64,000 nt of DNA, from assembly GCF_002741035.1 (NCBI RefSeq), contig NZ_CP016808.1, positions 3,706,501 through 3,770,500 of the forward strand. Reading direction: 5' to 3'. Below are positions 53,824 to 62,686 of the stretch, piece after piece (within the stretch, counting starts at the first letter, position 1; each line of letters opens with the position of its first letter). A model generated the notes under the pieces. The model was not told where the DNA came from. It did not search any database and saw nothing but the letters and a program-made list of their open reading frames with translations. Both the position numbers and the translations under genes were made by a program. The stretch is from Paenibacillus sp. BIHB 4019 (GTDB lineage Bacteria; Bacillota; Bacilli; Paenibacillales; Paenibacillaceae).

Positions 53824-55395
53824 ATGAACGTTAAAAAAATGGGGTTAACGATAGCGGCGGGAATTTTGGCTGTTACGGTTATAAACGGCTGCGGCGGCAA
53901 CACGAATACTTCGAATGATGCTGCCCAGAGTCAAACGAGCAGTACAGATGGGGTTGTCGATATTGAAGTATGGGGCACCAACATCGGTTACAAGCCGATC
54001 ACTAAAGGCAGCCAGCTGTATGAATTTTATAAGGAAAAGCTTGGCGTAGGCGTCATCCATCCTTATGTGGAGTGGAACGGTGGAACGAATTACCTGAATC
54101 AGCTGAATTTGAAGATTGCCGCCAATGAAATGCCAGATTTGTTTACTCCCCAACAGGGCATGGAAGACAGCTTGGCTAAAAATGGCGCAATTGCCGACCT
54201 GACGGAGCTATTGCCGCAATATGCCCCGAATCTTTGGGAAACGATACCAACTGAAATGTGGGATGTTGTCAAGGCTAACGATCCAACCGGTCAGGGGAAA
54301 ATTTATTACATCCCTGGCTCGGTCGACTATGGGAGATATGCGGGGATGATTCGTCAGGATTGGCTCGACAAGCTGAACCTGCCGATGCCGACAACACAAG
54401 ACGAGTACATCAAAGTACTTGAGGCGTTCCGGGATCAGGACCCTAACGGCAACGGCCAGAAGGATGAGATTCCAACTGGCGGCCGTCAAGATGCTCGCTG
54501 GATGGACCACTTGTTCGCCATGTACGGTGTGGCCATGTTTGAAGGGTACCCGGAGTGGGATCTGTACGATGGCGAGCTTACTTATTCAGCCGTAACACCG
54601 AATATGAAAGACGCTTTAGCGTTCATCGCCAAGCTGTATAAGGACGGCTTATTGGATAAGGAGACGCTTCTGAACGACAAGGCAAAGTGGGATGGAAAAA
54701 TTACGTCCAATAAAGCCGGGAACTACTTCCACTGGGTGGAGCAGCTCAATCTCAATTTGGAAAACCTGAAAAAAAATACGGGTGTGGAAGCAGAATTTTC
54801 CGTGCTCCCCGTACCTAAAGTGGAAGGTTATGAGGGCTTTTACACAGCGAAGAGATTTGCTCCCCCGCAATGGGTCGTGAAGAACAATAAAGATGAAGAG
54901 AAACTAATGGCTACCTTAAAGCTGCTGAACAATATGTATGACAAAAATAATTTTAAAGCGCTATACCTCGGCGTAGAAGGCATGCACTATACAATGAAGG
55001 ACGGCAAAGCCGTCAAGCTTCCGGACGATAAGAGTACGCAGGAAAATCTAGTTCTTAATCCATATTCAAGCTCGTCGACCCTTGATTTTACCATTGATCT
55101 CTTCGAAAGCACCGCATCGGAAGAGAGTAAATGGATCGTCGATCAGGTGACTAGCAATATGCAGGAAGCTCAAAAGTATGCCAAGGTCATAGCCGGCGAT
55201 GGCATGTCTGCCAGTGTATACGAGGGTTATCCGGATATTAACAATCGGACGCTGTTCGTGGAATATGCAGCCAAAATTATTCTTGGACAATACCCAATTA
55301 GCAAATTCGATGAATTCGTAGACAAGTGGAACAAATCGGGTGGAGAAGAAGTGACGAAGCGTGCCAGAGACTGGTATGCCAAAGTAAAGAAGTAA
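53824..55395 (+). CDS. Extracellular solute-binding lipoprotein, second system
   Basis: The 523-residue protein has a lipoprotein signal with lipobox VINGC (Cys23), a Ser/Thr/Asn/Gln-rich linker and a large two-lobed binding domain. Many Trp/Tyr residues line the body (WMDHLFAMYGV, PQWVVKNNKDEEKLMATLKL), common in binders of aromatic-stacked oligosaccharides. The C-terminus is basic. It follows its permeases and precedes the glycoside hydrolase gene, suggesting import of the sugar that this enzyme then cleaves. Confidence 0.9.
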   Translation: MNVKKMGLTIAAGILAVTVINGCGGNTNTSNDAAQSQTSSTDGVVDIEVWGTNIGYKPITKGSQLYEFYKEKLGVGVIHPYVEWNGGTNYLNQLNLKIAANEMPDLFTPQQGMEDSLAKNGAIADLTELLPQYAPNLWETIPTEMWDVVKANDPTGQGKIYYIPGSVDYGRYAGMIRQDWLDKLNLPMPTTQDEYIKVLEAFRDQDPNGNGQKDEIPTGGRQDARWMDHLFAMYGVAMFEGYPEWDLYDGELTYSAVTPNMKDALAFIAKLYKDGLLDKETLLNDKAKWDGKITSNKAGNYFHWVEQLNLNLENLKKNTGVEAEFSVLPVPKVEGYEGFYTAKRFAPPQWVVKNNKDEEKLMATLKLLNNMYDKNNFKALYLGVEGMHYTMKDGKAVKLPDDKSTQENLVLNPYSSSSTLDFTIDLFESTASEESKWIVDQVTSNMQEAQKYAKVIAGDGMSASVYEGYPDINNRTLFVEYAAKIILGQYPISKFDEFVDKWNKSGGEEVTKRARDWYAKVKK

Positions 55396-55452
55396 TCCAG
55401 TAAAAAATTAATCCACTAAAGATAAAGGATTTGAATCAGGAGGGAGGCTAGG

Positions 55453-58101
55453 ATGAGCAATCTTTTGAAGGAAGTGCTTGAAGGTCGGGAACATAATTAT
55501 ATCCTTCCCTTCCTCTGGCAGCATGGCGAGAAGGAGCAAGCGATTCGCGAAGAGATGGCACGTATTCATGAGGCTGGAATCGGTGCTGTTTGTGTAGAGG
55601 CACGGCCTCATCCGGATTTCCTTGGGCCGAAGTGGTGGGCGGACATAGACATCATTATGGATGAAGCTCGAAAGCGCGGCATGAAGGTGTGGCTGCTCGA
55701 TGACGACCATTTTCCAACCGGACATGCGGCAGGCAAAGTGAAGGAGGCTCCAGAGGAGCTTCATCGCAAGTTTCTGGGTGAACGTTTTATCGATACCATC
55801 GGTCCTGCCAAAGGTACCTCTCTGCTGCTGGATACCTTACTGATGAGCGGGCTTCGGCCCACCATTTCGCACAGCCAATACGCAACCGGCAAAAACAAGC
55901 TTATTTCAGTAGTCGCTGTTCGTCGAGCATCAACCAATGAAACGTTAACCAGTGAATGCATAGACTTAACTGACCTAGTGCATGACGGCATTCTGTATTG
56001 GGATATTCCTGAAGGCTATTGGCGGGTATTTATCGTTTCAGAAAACAAGGATGGCGGCAGCAAGGCGCAGGAGGATTATCTAAACCCGCTCGTCCGGGAT
56101 TCGGTTCGGATTTTGCTTGATACGGTTTATGAGGCTTTTTATAATCGGTATCACGCAGATTTTGGAAAGACATTTGCTGGCTTTTTTTCAGACGAACCCG
56201 GGTTCTACAACGATAAGACGACCTTTGATTTTAATTCGAAACTGGGAAAACAAGGCGTGTCCCTGCCTTGGAGCAATGAAATGCCGGCCCTGCTTGAACA
56301 AGCGTTGGGGAAGGATTACCGTAAGCAGCTGCATCTCCTCTGGCATGAGGCGGGGGAAAAGTCGAGTAGGGTTCGGTATGCTTATATGAATATCGTCAGC
56401 AAGCTTTACGGGGAAAGCTTCTGCAGCCAGGTCGGAGAGTGGTGCAGAGCCCACGGGGTCGAATACATTGGACATGTGCTGGAAGATAACAACGTTCATG
56501 CAAGGCTTGGCTCCGGAGCAGGCCACTTCTTCCGCTCGCTTTGGGGGCAGGACATGTCGGGTCTCGATGTGGTACTGTGGCAGATCGTTCCAGGCTTTGA
56601 TGAAATGTCTTTTCGTTGGCCGGCAGGGGAGACAGACAGTGAATTTTTCCACTATGGCCTCGCAAAGCTAGGGGTGTCGCTGGGGCATATCGATCCGAAA
56701 AAAAAGGGACGGACGATGTGCGAATTGTATGGAGCCTATGGATGGGCAGAAGGGCTAAAGCTGATGAAATGGCTCACTGACCATATGCTCGTTCGCGGCG
56801 TCAATTATTTTGTTCCACATGCATTCAGTCAAAAAACGTTTCCGGATCCAGATTGCCCGCCGCATTTGTATGCAGGCGGGAAAAATCCGCAATACCGCTA
56901 TTATAAGCATCTGAATCATTATATGAACCGGATAAGCCACCTGATTTCAGGCGGGCGGCATGTGGCGACCGCAGCAGTCGTTTATCATGCTGAAGCCGAA
57001 TGGTCGGGGGAGGCGATGTATTTTCATAAGCCAGTCAAGCAATTGATGCAAAATCAGATCGATTGTGACGTTGTTCCCGTTGATATTCTTGTGGAGGCGG
57101 CGAGTGTAAAGGATAGCAGGCTGCTGATTAATCAGGAAGATTATCGTTGCCTTATCGTTCCTTATGCAGAGGCGCTGCCAGCGGCAATGCTCCGGTGTTT
57201 GGTCCAGCTTGCCGATCAAGGTGTTGCCATCCGCTTTGTTGATGGCTGGCCTGCACGTTCGAGCGAAGGAAGTGACGTGTCTGCCGAGTTAACCAGTCTT
57301 GCTCATCATCGGAACGTAAAGCTTGTCGCATTAGACCAATTAGCCCAACAATTGATGGCTGATGGATATTACGATATGAAAGCGGCAAGTTACGAGCCCT
57401 ATCTGCGGAATTATCATTATGTTCATGAAAATTTGGCTGTATTCATGTTTTTTAACGAGCACCCGCATCAAAGCATTCATACAGAAATCGTTTTGCCTGT
57501 CCAAGGCGAAATATATGCCTATGATGCCTTTCTAAATCGGTTGACCCAATGCAAGGCGAATAGGGAGACTGGAGCGGTGCAGCTTGAGCTTCATCCCTAT
57601 GAATCGATTGTTCTTCTTCATGGAGCCGATTTTGGAGACTTCGCCGTGCTTCCAGAGCAGCGGACCGTAACTGGAATGGATATAGCAGGTGAATGGACGA
57701 TTTCCACCGCTGATGCTGAGCATTATCCTTCGTTCAAGGAATGGGGGAGACGGACGGTTTTAACAAACATGAGCAAGCCAGATTATTTGCCGCGATTTTC
57801 TGGCACCTTTCGTTATGAAACGGAGTTTGAATGTACGCAGCAGGGGAATCAAGCCTTATTAAAGCTTGGGGAAGTCTATGAAACGGCAGAAGTATGGGTA
57901 AACGGAGAGCAAGCTGGCGTGCGTATATGTCCACCCTACCAGCTAGAAATCGGCGGTCTGCTGAAAAAAGGGAAAAATAAGCTTGTCATTGAAGTTACGA
58001 ATACGCTCGTGAAGGACCAGCGCGACTACTTGTCGGCTTTCTCCCAGCAGGAACCGAGCGGGTTAATTGGGCCTGTATGGTTGGAAGTGTCAGAAGATTA
58101 A
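55453..58101 (+). CDS. Large cytoplasmic glycoside-hydrolase-like enzyme (GH106-like/jelly-roll class)
   Basis: The 882-residue protein has no signal peptide, so it should act on imported sugar. The N-terminal half resembles the TIM-barrel of GH106-type alpha-L-rhamnosidase-like proteins (IHEAGIGAVCVEARPHPDFL, VWLLDDDHFPTGHAAGKV, GFFSDEPGFYNDKTTF, YIGHVLEDNNVHARLGSG). The C-terminal 130 residues form a galactose-binding-like beta sandwich (GEWTIS, TFRYETEFEC, KLGEVYETAEVWVNGEQAGV). Acidic residues in DDDH and SDEP are likely active-site candidates. The family assignment is by pattern only; substrate specificity is not established. AGGAGGGAGG precedes the ATG. It ends the importer operon. Confidence 0.75.
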   Translation: MSNLLKEVLEGREHNYILPFLWQHGEKEQAIREEMARIHEAGIGAVCVEARPHPDFLGPKWWADIDIIMDEARKRGMKVWLLDDDHFPTGHAAGKVKEAPEELHRKFLGERFIDTIGPAKGTSLLLDTLLMSGLRPTISHSQYATGKNKLISVVAVRRASTNETLTSECIDLTDLVHDGILYWDIPEGYWRVFIVSENKDGGSKAQEDYLNPLVRDSVRILLDTVYEAFYNRYHADFGKTFAGFFSDEPGFYNDKTTFDFNSKLGKQGVSLPWSNEMPALLEQALGKDYRKQLHLLWHEAGEKSSRVRYAYMNIVSKLYGESFCSQVGEWCRAHGVEYIGHVLEDNNVHARLGSGAGHFFRSLWGQDMSGLDVVLWQIVPGFDEMSFRWPAGETDSEFFHYGLAKLGVSLGHIDPKKKGRTMCELYGAYGWAEGLKLMKWLTDHMLVRGVNYFVPHAFSQKTFPDPDCPPHLYAGGKNPQYRYYKHLNHYMNRISHLISGGRHVATAAVVYHAEAEWSGEAMYFHKPVKQLMQNQIDCDVVPVDILVEAASVKDSRLLINQEDYRCLIVPYAEALPAAMLRCLVQLADQGVAIRFVDGWPARSSEGSDVSAELTSLAHHRNVKLVALDQLAQQLMADGYYDMKAASYEPYLRNYHYVHENLAVFMFFNEHPHQSIHTEIVLPVQGEIYAYDAFLNRLTQCKANRETGAVQLELHPYESIVLLHGADFGDFAVLPEQRTVTGMDIAGEWTISTADAEHYPSFKEWGRRTVLTNMSKPDYLPRFSGTFRYETEFECTQQGNQALLKLGEVYETAEVWVNGEQAGVRICPPYQLEIGGLLKKGKNKLVIEVTNTLVKDQRDYLSAFSQQEPSGLIGPVWLEVSED

Positions 58102-58129
58102 ATTATTCAATGAAGAAATCTATATTCTT

Positions 58130-58174
58130 GCAGAAGGAGTCGCCTGGCATAACAGGCGGCTTCTGCTTTTTTTT
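58130..58174 (+). terminator. Terminator of the second importer operon
   Basis: GCAGAAG pairs with CTTCTGC and CGCCT with AGGCG inside, followed by T8. Confidence 0.85.
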
Positions 58175-58230
58175 CGACGACAGCATATTCGTCACTCTGA
58201 TGCGTGTAGGTTTGTTTCGCCCATTCCAGT

Positions 58231-58269
58231 AGCAGGGACAGTTCTCACTCAGCCGTCTCCCTGCTTTTG
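58231..58269 (+). terminator. Second terminator-like hairpin
   Basis: AGCAGGGA pairs with TCCCTGCT across a 19-nt loop, followed by TTTTG. It lies in a gene-free stretch (58102-58582) that also contains a third terminator. Confidence 0.5.
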
Positions 58270-58285
58270 TCTTCCTTAAAATGAG

Positions 58286-58320
58286 AAACGTGGACACCTC
58301 ATGAGTGTCCACGTTTTTTT
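58286..58320 (+). terminator. Third terminator hairpin in tandem
   Basis: AAACGTGGACAC pairs perfectly with GTGTCCACGTTT around a 7-nt loop, followed by T4 more. No gene ends directly before it, which suggests a lost or unannotated short transcript, or insulation of the MFS gene. Confidence 0.75.
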
Positions 58321-58582
58321 GTCGCGATTAAATCAATTTTGAACCGGGGCCGCTTTTGATTGGTTTTGAGATTCATAAAGTATGGATTCAGCAATCGGTA
58401 TGACGGGGCGATGTTAGTTGAATTTAGTATATATGCTCAGGGGTGGCACTCACCTTTATTACAGTACCTGTACTAAAAGTGCGTACTTACATATTTATAG
58501 TGCAATCTTTATACTCAGAGAATGAAATAAATAATTTCTATATACCTAGAAATATTGAAACTTAAGAAAGAGGGATAATTTT

Positions 58583-59758
58583 ATGTCAAATGTCTGGAAA
58601 ATTTACTTATTAGCCGCTGTTAGCTTTTTGGTTGGAACATCCGAGTATATCATAGCAGGTATTCTCGACTCAGTTGCAACAGACGTTAATGTCTCCGTCG
58701 CTGCTGCTGGTCAGCTCATTACTGTTTTTTCACTCGCCTATGCTTTTGGAACACCTTTCCTTATCGCATTTACAGCACGAATGGAGCAGCGCAAGCTTTT
58801 AGTTTATTCGCTTGGCGTATTTGTAGTTGGAAATATTATCGCCGTGGTTTTACCCGGCTTTGGATTTCTTATTGTCTCACGCGTTATTCTTGCACTAAGC
58901 ATGGGAGTATTCGTTGTAACCTCCTTTACTGTCGCTACCAAGATGACTCCGCCTGATAAACAAGGAAGTGCAATTGCAACGCTCCTTATGGGCTTTAGCA
59001 CCTCGTTGATTATCGGTGTTCCGCTAGGCAGAGTTATTGCTTCCGTTTATGATTGGAGATTAATCTTCGGAGGAATCGGTGCACTTAGTATTCTTGCGAT
59101 GATCGTTATACTCCTAGTCATCCCGCGCTCAAATGGCGATGAAGCGGTTCCCTTGCGCAAACAGCTTGCTTTAATTAAGCAACCGAAAATAATGGCAGCC
59201 CTAATGATCACTTTCTTATGGATTTCTGGTTATTCTATTGTCTACACCTACATTTCTCCCTTCCTGCTGTCAGTTACAGGTATGAACAGTAAAACAGTCA
59301 TCATTGCTTTATTCGCTTTCGGGATTGCCAGCTTATTCGGCTCAAAGTTTGGCGGCTATAGTACAGATAAATGGGGATTCCCTCGTACTTTATTTGTCAG
59401 TATGGTACTGCATGCAGCAGCCTTAGTTCTACTGTCATTATCAGGCCAATGGCCTGCTATCGCTTTCCTTGTGCTCATATTTTGGGCTCTCTCCGCTTGG
59501 TCAACAAGTCCAACTCAGCAATATCACTTAATGACGCTTGCTCCGGCGGCTTCAGGCATTATGGTGAGTATGAATACTTCAGTTTTACAGCTTGCTATGG
59601 GTGCTGGTGCAGGAATTGGAGGCGTTGTCGTGGAACAAGCTTCCTTAGCTTTAATTAGTTGGATTGGAGCTGCGGTTGTTGCCATCGCTGCAATAACCGT
59701 TAGGGTATACTTACGAGTAACCCGCTCTAAAGCTCCATCAGAACTTAGAAAGATATAG
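58583..59758 (+). CDS. MFS transporter, AraJ/YdhP-like drug or sugar efflux type
   Basis: The 391-residue protein has twelve transmembrane helices. The first has the DHA1-type start (LVGTSEYIIAGILDSVATDV), and motif A-like residues lie between helices 2 and 3 (ARMEQRKLLVYSLGV). A second half-repeat begins near 205. This class exports small drugs, sugars or purines. AAGAGGG precedes the ATG. An HxlR-type regulator gene lies convergent downstream and a shared ACATATTTATA-like motif lies before both genes, suggesting regulation by that protein. Base composition is AT-richer than in the importer genes. Confidence 0.85.
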   Translation: MSNVWKIYLLAAVSFLVGTSEYIIAGILDSVATDVNVSVAAAGQLITVFSLAYAFGTPFLIAFTARMEQRKLLVYSLGVFVVGNIIAVVLPGFGFLIVSRVILALSMGVFVVTSFTVATKMTPPDKQGSAIATLLMGFSTSLIIGVPLGRVIASVYDWRLIFGGIGALSILAMIVILLVIPRSNGDEAVPLRKQLALIKQPKIMAALMITFLWISGYSIVYTYISPFLLSVTGMNSKTVIIALFAFGIASLFGSKFGGYSTDKWGFPRTLFVSMVLHAAALVLLSLSGQWPAIAFLVLIFWALSAWSTSPTQQYHLMTLAPAASGIMVSMNTSVLQLAMGAGAGIGGVVVEQASLALISWIGAAVVAIAAITVRVYLRVTRSKAPSELRKI

Positions 59759-59891
59759 AAAGATATAGAAAAACGAATATCTAAAAGATTGGTGCTTAAC
59801 CAACTGCAAGAGTCAACGTGCACAAAATCGCTCAAGCGATCCAGTTGTTTATCTGGCAATACGACCGTACGCTCGTGATCGAGCAGCTTGC

Positions 59892-59932
59892 AAAAAAAGA
59901 AGTATCTCCCTGTTCAGGAGATACTTCTTTGT
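59892..59932. terminator. Bidirectional terminator between MFS and HxlR genes
   Basis: A perfect 14-bp stem (AAAGAAGTATCTCC with GGAGATACTTCTTT) has a 7-nt loop, with a strong T tract on the minus strand. Confidence 0.85.
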
Positions 59933-59954
59933 AATATAAACAAAACAACTATGC

Positions 59955-60314
59955 CTACCGCTGTACAGCCTCCAGAGCTGGCGAGCTGTTTTTCTCTCCC
60001 CACTCGCACATCATATTTAACAATGGAATGAGAGAAAGGCCGCTTTCAGATAATGAATATTCAACTTTTGGAGGTATTTGGGGAAATTCCTTGCGTATGA
60101 TGAGCCCGTCTGCCTCCAGCTCTTTTAACATGATGCTTTGCGTTTTAAAGGAAATGGTACCGATAGATCGTTTCAGCTCATTAAACCGCATTACCTTATT
60201 TTCAGACAGCCAATACATAATAATCATTTTATATTTACCGCCTATTAAGGACAACGTGTATCCAAAGCCAGTTTCTTTTAGTTTCACGCCAGTTGGAATA
60301 TAGGTTCCGCTCAT
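59955..60314 (-). CDS. HxlR-family transcriptional regulator
   Basis: The 119-residue winged-helix protein has the HxlR core (GGKYKMIIMYWLSENKVMRF, NELKRSIGTISFKTQSIMLK, ELEADGLIIRKEF). A Tyr/Pro-rich wing (QIPPKVEYSLSESG) and a C-terminal dimer helix follow. It lacks the usual early redox Cys of many HxlR proteins but has one late Cys (MMCEWGE). The ATG follows AAAGGAGAG. It likely represses the neighbouring MFS gene and itself. Confidence 0.85.
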   Translation of the reverse strand: MSGTYIPTGVKLKETGFGYTLSLIGGKYKMIIMYWLSENKVMRFNELKRSIGTISFKTQSIMLKELEADGLIIRKEFPQIPPKVEYSLSESGLSLIPLLNMMCEWGEKNSSPALEAVQR

Positions 60315-60481
60315 AAGTTACACTCTCCTTTTGGTAAGTAAATGGTATAAATATGCATACTTTATAATACATCATTATGCAATCTTATTGAATGGATGTA
60401 AATCGCTAGCGCGAACGCGGAGGGTAAGTGTTGGCCAAAACAGGAAACGGGTAGTTTTTTGGATGACCAATTACCATCCCC

Positions 60482-61423
60482 TCATACCCACCCCGTAAAT
60501 TCCAATATCGACGCCTTGGCCGATTGTGCTTCGGATTTAGCCCCTTTGCGCCATTCTTTTGGAGATGCTCCCATAAGCTTGGAGAAGCAGCGATTGAAGC
60601 TGGAAATGGAATGAAAGCCGACCTGCTCGGAAATCGAGAGGATGGAAAAATCGGAGCTTTTCAACAGCTTGCAGCCCTCTTCGATCCGGGTGCTGTTCAG
60701 GAAATCAAGAGGGGCGGTGCCCATGATCTCATGGAATTTTCTGCGGAAATGGGTGGTGCTTAAGTGGCATAGATCGGCCAAAAAATCGATAGTCATGGAG
60801 GTCATATAGTTTGTCGTAATATATTCCAGCGCTGGAGAGATGACAAAATTGCCCGTCGGACCTTGCTCTGTTTCTTGTTCGGCCAGCATTTCATTCGTGG
60901 AATGAATTCTAATGAGCTCGATGTAAAGGGATAGCAATAAGCCGTAGGCACTTTCCTGATAATAGGGCTTCTGCTGCTTCAATTCCTCTACAATTGACGT
61001 AGCAAGGGAATAAACGTTGGGATACTGCTCCTTATTTAAAATACAGTGCTTTCCCTGCATCCTCCACAGGTTCGGCTCAAAGCTGCTGTAAGCATTTTTA
61101 AAGGACTGCTGAAACAGATCCTCTGGTGAAAAAAAGAGATAGGACCATAGACTGGCTGTATGAGGCGAGCTATACGTGGTGTGGGGGAGATATCGGGGAA
61201 GGAAGGTCACATCGCCTGCCTTGAAAGGGACCGTTTCCCCTTTAATCTCCATGCTGCCGCTATCTGAATAGCAGATCCCGATTTCCAAATGGTTGTGGAA
61301 ATGAAGATGCTCGCTTTTGATATCCGAAATTCGCCAGCGTTCCCCGCTTAACAGCAGGACAGGGAAGTTGATCGGCAAGCTGTAGTGGCGGTATTCGATG
61401 ACGGGCTGCTTTTTTCTAGGCAT
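60482..61423 (-). CDS. AraC-family regulator with cupin N-terminal domain
   Basis: The 313-residue protein starts at the ATG after GGGAG (MPRKKQPVIEYRHY); an earlier ATG has no ribosome site. The N-terminal beta barrel (HLHFHNHLEIGICYSDSGSM, FKAGDVTFLPRYLPHTTYSS) is an AraC/cupin sugar-sensing domain. The C-terminal 100 residues are two helix-turn-helices (FLADLCHLSTTHFRRKFHEI, ISEQVGFHSISSFNRCFSKL). It is divergent from the GH105/GH112 operon with a 231-nt shared region and likely controls it. Confidence 0.9.
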   Translation of the reverse strand: MPRKKQPVIEYRHYSLPINFPVLLLSGERWRISDIKSEHLHFHNHLEIGICYSDSGSMEIKGETVPFKAGDVTFLPRYLPHTTYSSPHTASLWSYLFFSPEDLFQQSFKNAYSSFEPNLWRMQGKHCILNKEQYPNVYSLATSIVEELKQQKPYYQESAYGLLLSLYIELIRIHSTNEMLAEQETEQGPTGNFVISPALEYITTNYMTSMTIDFLADLCHLSTTHFRRKFHEIMGTAPLDFLNSTRIEEGCKLLKSSDFSILSISEQVGFHSISSFNRCFSKLMGASPKEWRKGAKSEAQSAKASILEFTGWV

Positions 61424-61654
61424 ATTCCACACTCCCGTTCCCATTATGTGAATTTGAGTTGATTATAGGTGAAAGCACTGCCGAATTCAATGAGCGAACA
61501 AAAATAAATGATCGAAATTGCCCATTTTTTCTACGAATATGCTTAGATATAGACTATTTTACTGCTTACAATAGAGATTATAAAGCGTTTACAATAACTT
61601 GGATGGCTCTCAAGCGCCTTTGGGAGACATGTGCGAAGGAGAGGGGTATTTAAT

Positions 61655-62674
61655 ATGCTTCAAATTACTTATGACAGGGAAGAGATTTTAAGCGTGATCG
61701 ACAAAGTGACGAGAAAAACGCTAGCCATGGATTTAACATGGGACTGGCCTTGCGGAGTCGCTTATTATGGGGTATCCCGAGCTTACCAGGCAACAGGAAA
61801 TAAAGAGTATTTGGATGCGCTTATCGGTTGGGCGGATGAATATATCGAGCTGGGCTTGCCGAGCTGGACGGTCAACACCTGTGCGATGGGCCATGTGCTG
61901 ATTACATTGTATGAAGAGACTGGCAACCAGAAATATTGGGATATTGTCATGAGCAAGGTGGATTATCTCCAAAATAGTGCACTGAGGTTCGGAGATCATG
62001 TGCTGCAGCATACGGTGTCCGTGTCCAACGATTTTCCGGAGCAGGCTTGGGCGGACACGCTGTTTATGGCGGCATTTTTCCTGCTGCGGGTAGGCAGCAA
62101 GCTGCAAGACCAGGCGATGATTCAGGATGCCCTGAATCAATATTACTGGCATATTAAATACCTGCAAAACCCTAGCACGGGCCTGTGGTACCATGGCTAC
62201 AATAATGTGAAGCAGGATCATATGTCGGGGTTTTACTGGGCGAGAGCAAATGCCTGGGGTGCTTATACGATGTCGCAGGTTAAGCCGCTGCTAAAAGAAT
62301 GGTATTTGTATCCGCAGTGTATGGATGTGGAGTGCTCGCTCCGGGACCAGTTGGCCGCACTGAAGCTTGTGCAGACGGAGAACGGCTTGTGGCGGACCTT
62401 GCTCGATGACGTGGAATCCTATGAGGAGGTCTCGGCGTCCTGCGGAATTGCGGCGGCGATGATCAATAACGGCAATCCGCTGCACACCAAATATGTGCAG
62501 AAAGCCCTCAATGGCATCATGGAAAACATTAGCGAGGATGGACGGGTACTGTCTGTATCTGGAGGAACGGCAGTCATGAAGGACCGGGAAGGGTACCGCA
62601 ATATTCCAAAAGACTGGATTCAGGGCTGGGGACAAGGCTTAGCACTCGCTTTTCTATCCGATATGCTTAAATAG
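61655..62674 (+). CDS. GH105 unsaturated rhamnogalacturonyl/glucuronyl hydrolase (YteR-like)
   Basis: The 339-residue protein starts after AGGAGAGG. It has the (alpha/alpha)6 barrel pattern of GH105: MDLTWDWPCGVAYYGVSRAY near residue 25, WADTLFMAAFFLLRVG (about 139-154, containing the conserved Asp), GLWYHGYN and FYWARANAWGAYTM (about 196-209, Trp-Ala-Arg-x-Asn core), with GGTAVM and WGQGLALAF at the end. Such enzymes remove unsaturated uronic acid from rhamnogalacturonan or other lyase products in the cytoplasm. It lies 12 nt before the GH112 gene. Confidence 0.88.
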   Translation: MLQITYDREEILSVIDKVTRKTLAMDLTWDWPCGVAYYGVSRAYQATGNKEYLDALIGWADEYIELGLPSWTVNTCAMGHVLITLYEETGNQKYWDIVMSKVDYLQNSALRFGDHVLQHTVSVSNDFPEQAWADTLFMAAFFLLRVGSKLQDQAMIQDALNQYYWHIKYLQNPSTGLWYHGYNNVKQDHMSGFYWARANAWGAYTMSQVKPLLKEWYLYPQCMDVECSLRDQLAALKLVQTENGLWRTLLDDVESYEEVSASCGIAAAMINNGNPLHTKYVQKALNGIMENISEDGRVLSVSGGTAVMKDREGYRNIPKDWIQGWGQGLALAFLSDMLK

Positions 62675-62686
62675 GAGGGAATCCAT

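Noticed and set aside
59759..59891. Open stretch after the MFS gene with codons resembling a protein end (IAQAIQLFIWQYDR)
   Set aside because: No start, ribosome site or recognisable family; probably chance or a tiny relic that cannot be supported.
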